This document shows, in pieces, positions 41,439 through 46,604 of a stretch of DNA of 46,604 nt (positions within the stretch are counted from its first letter, which is position 1; every line of letters starts with the position of its first letter). The notes below the pieces were generated by a model. That model did not search any database, had not been told where the DNA came from, and saw nothing but the letters and a program-made list of their open reading frames with translations. The translations under genes were made by a program, and so were the position numbers. The stretch is from Burkholderiales bacterium (GTDB taxonomy: Bacteria; Pseudomonadota; Gammaproteobacteria; Burkholderiales; Burkholderiaceae_E), in contig JAIYCW010000062.1 in NCBI GenBank assembly GCA_027487815.1, forward strand, positions 71,204 to 117,807. Reading direction: 5' to 3'.

Positions 41439-42136
41439 TTACCCGCTCCCTTGTCGCCCGGCTTGGCCCCTGCTTTGGCTTTGGCAGCTTCGCGACGCTG
41501 CGCGGCCACTTCTTCGGCATCGAGATAGCGATAGGTTTTCGCCACCGCTTCAAGACTCAAGGTTCCAGTTTTTTCCTGCAACTGAATATTGAGGTTGTTC
41601 AGGGTAACGATTCGGGGCAGATTGGAGATATCGCTGGTGAATGCGCCGAGGTCGTGATAATTGCCCACCAGTTTGATGCTGATCGGCAGCTCGGCGTAGT
41701 ACTCCTTTACAGCAGCCGTGCCTGGCTTGAAAAGCTCAAATTGCAGGCCCCGCCCGACACCAGCCTGGTTGATATCGTTAAGTAGCGCATCCATCTCGGC
41801 TTTGCTCGGCAGTTGCTTTTCAAGCTGACTCACATACTGGGTCACCTGATCTTTTTGCTTGCGCAACACGTCAAGATTGACCGCTTGCTTCATCTTGTCG
41901 GTGAACTCGTTCTTGAGGGTTTCCTCCTGGGCGATCCCGGCATCCAGCTCTTCGAGTTGGCCGCTCCATATCAGGAAGTACGCCAAGGCCATGATCAAAC
42001 TTGCCAGACCAAGCAGCAAAGCGGCCTTGGGTATGGCGGGCCACAAGCCGGGATGACGACCCTGCAGGCCTTGAAACTGGGCCTTGAGCTTGGTGAAGTC
42101 AATCTTCACTTTGGGCAGGGCGATTTTTTTAGCCAT
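41435..42136 (-). CDS. pilO: Type IV pilus inner-membrane protein PilO
   Basis: 233 residues. A short cytoplasmic N-terminus is followed by one transmembrane helix (about 39-60, LLLGLASLIMALAYFLIW) and a coiled coil (EELDAGIAQEETLKNEFTDK, LEKQL), then a ferredoxin-like periplasmic domain with the PilO motif GVGRGLQFELFKPG and SIKLVGNYHDLGAFTSDIS. ATG 42136 gives the usual MAKK start, 16 bases after pilN. Forms a heterodimer with PilN. Confidence 0.95.
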   Translation of the reverse strand: MAKKIALPKVKIDFTKLKAQFQGLQGRHPGLWPAIPKAALLLGLASLIMALAYFLIWSGQLEELDAGIAQEETLKNEFTDKMKQAVNLDVLRKQKDQVTQYVSQLEKQLPSKAEMDALLNDINQAGVGRGLQFELFKPGTAAVKEYYAELPISIKLVGNYHDLGAFTSDISNLPRIVTLNNLNIQLQEKTGTLSLEAVAKTYRYLDAEEVAAQRREAAKAKAGAKPGDKGAGK

Positions 42137-42152
42137 GGTGCAGCGATGCAGC

Positions 42153-42857
42153 CTATTGAGTCTTGGAGGGCGTGGAAGGTGGAGTGGTTGCAGCAACCGT
42201 TGGTGCGGCCGAGCCGCCCACGCTGCCCGCCTTGGCCGAAGCCGCCGGCTGAGCCGCTTTCTTGGGGTCCGGAGCGTTGGGGCGCTTGACCATCGTGGTC
42301 ATCGCAAACTCATAAACCTGCTTGGAATCACGTGCATTCGGTGTGCCGAGCCAAACCAGTTTACTTTCAATCAAATCCGGCTTTTCAAGCCATACCGTTT
42401 GATTCGACAGGCGACTGAGCAGGTCAGCGATACGCTCGTTGGACTGCGCGAGCCCCACCAAGGTGAGCTTGCGATCATCCTGGCGCACTTGCTTCATATA
42501 CACCCCTTCAGGAGTGTGCTTCACCAGCTCGTCGAGCAAATGAACCGGCGTGGTGCGATCGCTTTGCAGATTCTCTACCGCCTGCTGGCGCGCTTTCAGC
42601 CCGTCGATTTCCTGACGCAAGGTGGCAATTTCCTTGATCTGGGCATCCAGCTTGTCGTTGGCCTGCTTGATAAAGGTGTTGCGATCGGCCTGAGTGCTGA
42701 TTTGCTGATTGATGCCCATGGCAATCGCGCCTGCGATGCCGCATGTCACGATGCCTGCCAGCACCATCAGACCAACAAAGTCTTTTTTGCGCCGCTCGCG
42801 CTTCATTTCGCGATGCGGCAACAGGTTGATCAAAATACGATTGGTAGTCTCAGCCAT
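42153..42857 (-). CDS. pilN: Type IV pilus assembly protein PilN
   Basis: 234 residues. The cytoplasmic INLLPHRE motif (residues 9-16), which docks onto PilM, is followed by a transmembrane helix (about 29-47), a coiled coil and the ferredoxin-like periplasmic domain (TPEGVYMKQVRQDDRKLTL). The C-terminus has an Ala/Pro/Thr-rich tail. The start overlaps the pilM end by eight bases. Confidence 0.95.
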   Translation of the reverse strand: MAETTNRILINLLPHREMKRERRKKDFVGLMVLAGIVTCGIAGAIAMGINQQISTQADRNTFIKQANDKLDAQIKEIATLRQEIDGLKARQQAVENLQSDRTTPVHLLDELVKHTPEGVYMKQVRQDDRKLTLVGLAQSNERIADLLSRLSNQTVWLEKPDLIESKLVWLGTPNARDSKQVYEFAMTTMVKRPNAPDPKKAAQPAASAKAGSVGGSAAPTVAATTPPSTPSKTQ

Positions 42858-43932
42858 GAAAGCGCCTCATTGCCAGTCCTGTGGCAACCAGGAGGCTCGG
42901 GGCATCCTGACGCAGCTGGCGTTCACGCAGGGCTTCCGACATTTCCATGCCCTGAAACGGCGAAAACAACTCGGTGGGCACCTGGGTGCGCTCGGCAATC
43001 GCCTCGATCAATCCGGGCAATACCCCGGAACCACCGGCCACAAACACGCGGTCGACCCGGGTATACGGCGTGGAGGTGAAGAAAAACTGCAGGGCCCGGG
43101 CAATATCAATCGAGCCTTGCTCAACAAAGGGTTGCAACACATCCGTGCCGTAATTGTCAGGCAACTCGCCGGAGCGTTTTTTCATCTCCGCTTCCTCAGG
43201 CATCAAGCCATACAGGCGCACGATGTCCTGGGTGAGCTGGTTACCGCCGAAGGCCTGATCACGCTCAAAAATGGTTTGGCCATTCAGCACAATCGTCAGG
43301 CTGGTGACCAAATGGCCCACGTCAAAAATCGCAATCACTTGCCCCTGGCCGTGATTCGGCAGGAAGCTGGAAACATGGTCCAGAGCCAGGCGCGCGGCGT
43401 AAGGCTCACTATCCACCACAATCGGACGCAAACCAGCCAGCTCGGCCACAGCCACTCGGTCTTCAACCTTTTCCTTGCGAGATGCTGTGAGCAACACCTC
43501 GACTTCGTTTTCATCGCTTGGCGCAGGGCCCAAGACCATGAAATCGAGGTTAACCTCATCAATCGCAAAGGGAATGTATTGGCTGGCTTCGGTTTCGACC
43601 TGAAGCTCATAGTCTTCTTCGGACAGTCCGCCTGGCAAGGTGATTTTTTTGGTAATCACCGCGGCCGAAGGTAGCGCCAAAGCAACATCTCGGGTGCGGG
43701 TGTTGAGCCGTTTCAGGGCGCGTAACAAGGATTCACCAATCGCTTCGGGCTTCTCGATCGCCCCATCATTGATGGCGCCACGCTCGATCGGCTCGATGGC
43801 GTAGCGTTCCAGGCGCATCGGCATCTTGGCGCCATCCACCAGCTCGACCACCTTGACGCAGGACGCACTGATGTCGACTCCCAGCAACGGGGGAGCCTTG
43901 CGTTTCAACAGACCCGAGAGGCTAATCGCCAC
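42850..43932 (-). CDS. pilM: Type IV pilus actin-like ATPase PilM
   Basis: 360-residue cytoplasmic FtsA/actin-fold protein that binds PilN and couples the motor to the alignment complex. The nucleotide-binding motifs LGVDISASCVKVVEL near 17-31, IFDVGHLVTSLTIV and VAGGSGVLPGLIEAI are present. First gene of pilMNOPQ, divergent from mrcA as in most proteobacteria with this cluster. Confidence 0.96.
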   Translation of the reverse strand: MAISLSGLLKRKAPPLLGVDISASCVKVVELVDGAKMPMRLERYAIEPIERGAINDGAIEKPEAIGESLLRALKRLNTRTRDVALALPSAAVITKKITLPGGLSEEDYELQVETEASQYIPFAIDEVNLDFMVLGPAPSDENEVEVLLTASRKEKVEDRVAVAELAGLRPIVVDSEPYAARLALDHVSSFLPNHGQGQVIAIFDVGHLVTSLTIVLNGQTIFERDQAFGGNQLTQDIVRLYGLMPEEAEMKKRSGELPDNYGTDVLQPFVEQGSIDIARALQFFFTSTPYTRVDRVFVAGGSGVLPGLIEAIAERTQVPTELFSPFQGMEMSEALRERQLRQDAPSLLVATGLAMRRFHG

Positions 43933-44018
43933 TGATGCTCCAGAAAACTCGAGGAAACCCTCAATTTGACCCTGCTCTAAACCGCAAAAAACCTTAAAAA
44001 CTAAGTATTTAGGCGCAG

Positions 44019-44047
44019 TTTAGATAAATTACTTGAGATGCTATCAA
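44019..44047 (-). promoter_or_regulatory. Sigma70-like promoter for pilMNOPQ
   Basis: On the minus strand TTGATA (44042-44047) and TCTAAA (44019-44024) are separated by exactly 17 bases, in an A/T-rich stretch about 90 bp upstream of the pilM start at 43932. Five of six and four of six consensus bases match. The predicted leader is about 80 nt. Confidence 0.55.
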
Positions 44048-44080
44048 CAAGCAGCTTCCAATGTAAAGTTTTTTGTTCTG

Positions 44081-44096
44081 CGTGACATACATCACA
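44081..44096. promoter_or_regulatory. CRP/Vfr-like binding site
   Basis: CGTGA-N6-TCACA matches the consensus TGTGA-N6-TCACA at nine of ten positions. Its centre (44088.5) is about 76 bp upstream of the predicted pilM start point (near 44012), and it lies about 140 bp upstream of the mrcA ATG. The cAMP-receptor homologue Vfr controls type IV pili in Pseudomonas, so a role at pilM is plausible. Confidence 0.45.
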
Positions 44097-44212
44097 CGCA
44101 CCGCCCGTCTGATGGCGAGCGCCGCCAAACGGAAAGCGCCTCAAACAAGGGCACGACGAACCCGTTCGACGCGCCAAATCCCCGAGAAATCCCGCCCGAA
44201 CCGACCTGGCGC

Positions 44213-44221
44213 TGGCATAAT
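44213..44221 (+). promoter_or_regulatory. Extended -10 element next to the mrcA start
   Basis: TGG-CATAAT has the TGn extension and five of six -10 bases. It ends ten bases before the ATG at 44232, so a transcript from it would be nearly leaderless. No matching -35 is seen. Confidence 0.3.
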
Positions 44222-44231
44222 TCGCCCTCCC

Positions 44232-46592
44232 ATGAAGCGGCTTAACTCCACCCGGCGGGGCTCGCGCCAGCGCGGGCTCAGCATTCCCAGCCTCCTGGCC
44301 TTGGTCATAGGCGTGCCCTTGGCGGGCATGGCTGCGGCTGCTCTAGTGGCGGCTTTGGCAGTGTTGTTGGCCAACGATCGCCTCCCGCCGCTGGACGCGC
44401 TGACAGACTACCGCCCGAAGGTTCCGCTGCGGGTCTATACCTCCGAGGGTCTGCTGATCGGCGAATTCGGCGAGGAGCGGCGCACGGTGGTGCGGATCAA
44501 TGATGTTCCGCCAGTGATGAAACAAGCGATTCTTTCGGCCGAAGATGCCCGCTTTTTTGAGCATGTGGGCGTGGATATGGTGGGGGTGTTGCGGGCGGTG
44601 GTGGGCAACCTGGGCGCCGGTGGGGCGGAATCGGGCGCGAGCACCATCACCATGCAGCTGGCGCGCAACTTCTTCCTGTCTACCGAGAAAACCCTCACCC
44701 GCAAGATCTTCGAAGTGATGCTTGCCTTGCGCATTGAGGAAAGCCTGAGCAAGGATCAGATTCTCGAGATCTATATTAATCAGATCTTTTTGGGCAAACG
44801 CGCCCACGGTTTTGCTTCTGCCGCCCAGATCTATTTTGGCAAGCCACTTTCCCGGCTCAGCGCAGCGGAAGCGGCCATGCTTGCCGGGCTGCCCAAAGCC
44901 CCCTCGCGCTACAACCCGATTGAAAACCCCAAGCGCGCCACCGAGCGCCAGCGCTATATCCTGCGGCGCATGGCCGATCAGGGCTACCTTTCAGACAGCC
45001 AGCTGCAGGCTGCGCTAAGCGAAACCCTGCGCTACACCGGCCCCAACGAGTATCCAGTCAAAGCGCCTTATGTGGCTGAACTGGCGCGGCAACTGGCCTT
45101 TGAGATGTTTCGCGAAGACACCTACACCGCCGGGCTGAATGTCTACACCACTTTGGTCGCCGAGGATCAGACCGCCGCAAATGCAGCTTTGAAACAGGGC
45201 GTGCTCGACTACGACCGCAAGTATGGCTACCGCGGCCCGGAGGCGTTCATCGATTTGCCGCCAGCTGCGGCGGGAAGCGCCAAACTTGACGCGGAAATTG
45301 ATAACGCATTGGCCGACGCTCCCGATGTGGATGAGTTTTTATCCGCAGTCGTGCTGCGGGTGGGCGCTCAAGAGGTGTTGGTGTCTCGCGGCAAGGATGC
45401 CTCCTACACGATTGCGGGCGATGGGCTGAAGTTCGCTGCAACCGCCCTCACTGACAAAGCCGCTCCGGCCAAACGCCTGCGCCCCGGCGCGGTGGTGCGC
45501 ATCGTCAAGCAATCCAGCGGCAGCTGGGCGATCACGCAGCTGCCCGAAGTGCAATCCGCACTGGTGGCCTGCAATACCAACGATGGCTCGATCCGTGCGC
45601 TGGTGGGTGGCTTTCATTTCGACAAAAACAAATTCAACCGCGTGACCCAGGCTTGGCGCCAGCCGGGCTCAAGCTTCAAGCCGTTTGTGTATTCCGCTTC
45701 GCTCGACAAGGGGCTGATGGCCTCCACGCTGATCAATGATGCGCCGGTGAATATTCCCGCTTCGGTCACCGGCGGGCAGCTTTGGGAACCGAAAAACTAC
45801 GATGGCAAGTTCGATGGCCCCATGACCATGCGCTCAGCGCTTACCCGCTCGAAAAACATGGTGTCGATTCGCATCCTGCAAAACATCGGCACGCAGTATG
45901 CGCAAGACTATGTCACCCGCTTTGGCTTTGATGCCGAGCGGCATCCGGCCTACCTCACCATGGCCCTGGGCGCAGGTGCGGTGACACCCTGGCAGATGGT
46001 GGGCGCGATGTCGGTGTTTGCCAACGGCGGTTTCCGCGTGGAGCCTTATCTGGTGAGCCGGATTACCAATGCGGATGGCAAGTTGCTGGCCAATGTGCAC
46101 GCCTTAAAAGCAGGCGAAGAAACCAATCGCGCGATTGACCCGCGCAATGCCTTCATCATGGACAGCATGATGCGCGACGTGGTGCGCAAAGGCACAGCGA
46201 CCAAAGCTTTGGCGCTCAAGCGCACCGACCTCGCAGGAAAAACCGGCACCACCAATGACTCGCACGACGCGTGGTTTGCAGGCTATGCACCCGCCGTAGC
46301 AGCAGTGGCCTGGGTGGGCTTTGATCAGCCCAAAAAACTTGGCGACCGCGAAACCGGTGGCGGTTTGGCACTTCCGATCTGGGTCTCCTACATGGGCAAG
46401 GCCTTGCGCAATATCCCCGATAAACCGGTTGAGCCACCCCAAGGCATCGTGAATATTGGTGGCGAGTTTTACTACGCGGAAACCAAGCCTGGCCAGGGAG
46501 TCTCCTCACTTGGCCTATCCGACGGCGGGGTGGGCTCCGACACGCCGGGCTCACAAGAAAATCGCGATCAAACCCGCGATCAAGTGTTCTGA
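44232..46592 (+). CDS. mrcA: Penicillin-binding protein 1A (bifunctional transglycosylase/transpeptidase)
   Basis: 786-residue class A PBP. A basic N-terminus is followed by one transmembrane helix (about 16-45). The glycosyltransferase-51 domain has EDARFFEHVGVD with catalytic Glu104, GASTITMQLARNFFLS and RKIFEVMLALRIE. A linker/ODD-like region precedes the transpeptidase domain, with SxxK Ser480 in GSSFKP, SxN in TRSKNMVS and KTGTTND near 670. ATG 44232 is chosen because it starts just before the helix; ATG 44112 and TTG 44073 are in frame. It is divergent from pilM, the standard arrangement. Ends 12 bases before the window edge. Confidence 0.95.
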   Translation: MKRLNSTRRGSRQRGLSIPSLLALVIGVPLAGMAAAALVAALAVLLANDRLPPLDALTDYRPKVPLRVYTSEGLLIGEFGEERRTVVRINDVPPVMKQAILSAEDARFFEHVGVDMVGVLRAVVGNLGAGGAESGASTITMQLARNFFLSTEKTLTRKIFEVMLALRIEESLSKDQILEIYINQIFLGKRAHGFASAAQIYFGKPLSRLSAAEAAMLAGLPKAPSRYNPIENPKRATERQRYILRRMADQGYLSDSQLQAALSETLRYTGPNEYPVKAPYVAELARQLAFEMFREDTYTAGLNVYTTLVAEDQTAANAALKQGVLDYDRKYGYRGPEAFIDLPPAAAGSAKLDAEIDNALADAPDVDEFLSAVVLRVGAQEVLVSRGKDASYTIAGDGLKFAATALTDKAAPAKRLRPGAVVRIVKQSSGSWAITQLPEVQSALVACNTNDGSIRALVGGFHFDKNKFNRVTQAWRQPGSSFKPFVYSASLDKGLMASTLINDAPVNIPASVTGGQLWEPKNYDGKFDGPMTMRSALTRSKNMVSIRILQNIGTQYAQDYVTRFGFDAERHPAYLTMALGAGAVTPWQMVGAMSVFANGGFRVEPYLVSRITNADGKLLANVHALKAGEETNRAIDPRNAFIMDSMMRDVVRKGTATKALALKRTDLAGKTGTTNDSHDAWFAGYAPAVAAVAWVGFDQPKKLGDRETGGGLALPIWVSYMGKALRNIPDKPVEPPQGIVNIGGEFYYAETKPGQGVSSLGLSDGGVGSDTPGSQENRDQTRDQVF

Positions 46593-46604
46593 GTTTGCCC
46601 CTGG

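Larger units (their letters stand above)
43933..44231. other. pilM / mrcA divergent intergenic region
   Basis: A 299-bp gap without a convincing gene. It holds the pilM promoter candidate, a CRP/Vfr-like palindrome and an extended -10 near the mrcA start. An in-frame extension of mrcA back to a TTG at 44073 is open but has no ribosome-binding site worth noting. Confidence 0.6.

Overview
The window looks like chromosomal DNA of a betaproteobacterium, most likely Burkholderiales. The reasons are the order mrcA / pilMNOPQ ... aroK-aroB-dgt ... gltB-gltD, a protocatechuate-branch aromatic pathway (pobA, pcaGH) with an AraC-type regulator beside pobA, and the moderately high G+C. I cannot fix the genus. 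No rRNA, tRNA, CRISPR array, insertion sequence or prophage gene was found. Coding density is high and almost everything can be assigned to an operon.

Region 1 (1-4646, minus strand): a tightly packed six-gene series, apt > S4-domain RNA-binding protein > Tat-type histidine phosphatase > mtnA > FucA-like class II aldolase > CaiB/BaiF CoA-transferase (cut by the window edge). Four of its five junctions overlap, three of them as ATGA. It joins adenine salvage to methylthioribose-phosphate isomerisation and a probable aldol cleavage, as in a dihydroxyacetone-phosphate shunt. Region 2 (4803-10950): a MaoC hydratase and a glutathione transferase on the plus strand. Then come an amidase and pobA on the minus strand, with an AraC-family regulator divergent from pobA, followed by pcaH-pcaG. 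Together PobA and PcaGH take 4-hydroxybenzoate through protocatechuate to ring cleavage. Region 3 (11033-20661): a PhoX-type phosphatase, the gltB-gltD glutamate synthase operon, and two tandem YHS-domain lipoproteins. Region 4 (20688-24671): an alpha/beta-hydrolase lipoprotein with an aspartate at the nucleophile position, then aroK-aroB-dgt.

Region 5 (24702-43932, minus strand) is the centrepiece: a type IV pilus super-locus. pilM-N-O-P-Q (alignment complex and secretin) is followed by a large Ig-repeat lipoprotein with two acidic Ca-binding-like loops and by an unrecognised membrane-anchored protein. After these come pilE-fimT-pilV-pilW-pilX and two tandem full-length pilY1 genes of identical length (1221 codons each). 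In the classical arrangement pilQ is followed directly by aroK; here about 14 kb of pilin and adhesin genes lies between them. mrcA (PBP1A) diverges from pilM across a 299-bp gap that holds a good sigma70-like promoter for pilM and a CRP/Vfr-like palindrome.

The most promising candidates for something new are the duplicated PilY1 tip adhesins with the neighbouring Ig lipoprotein and unknown protein, and the coupled apt-mtnA-aldolase-CoA-transferase operon.
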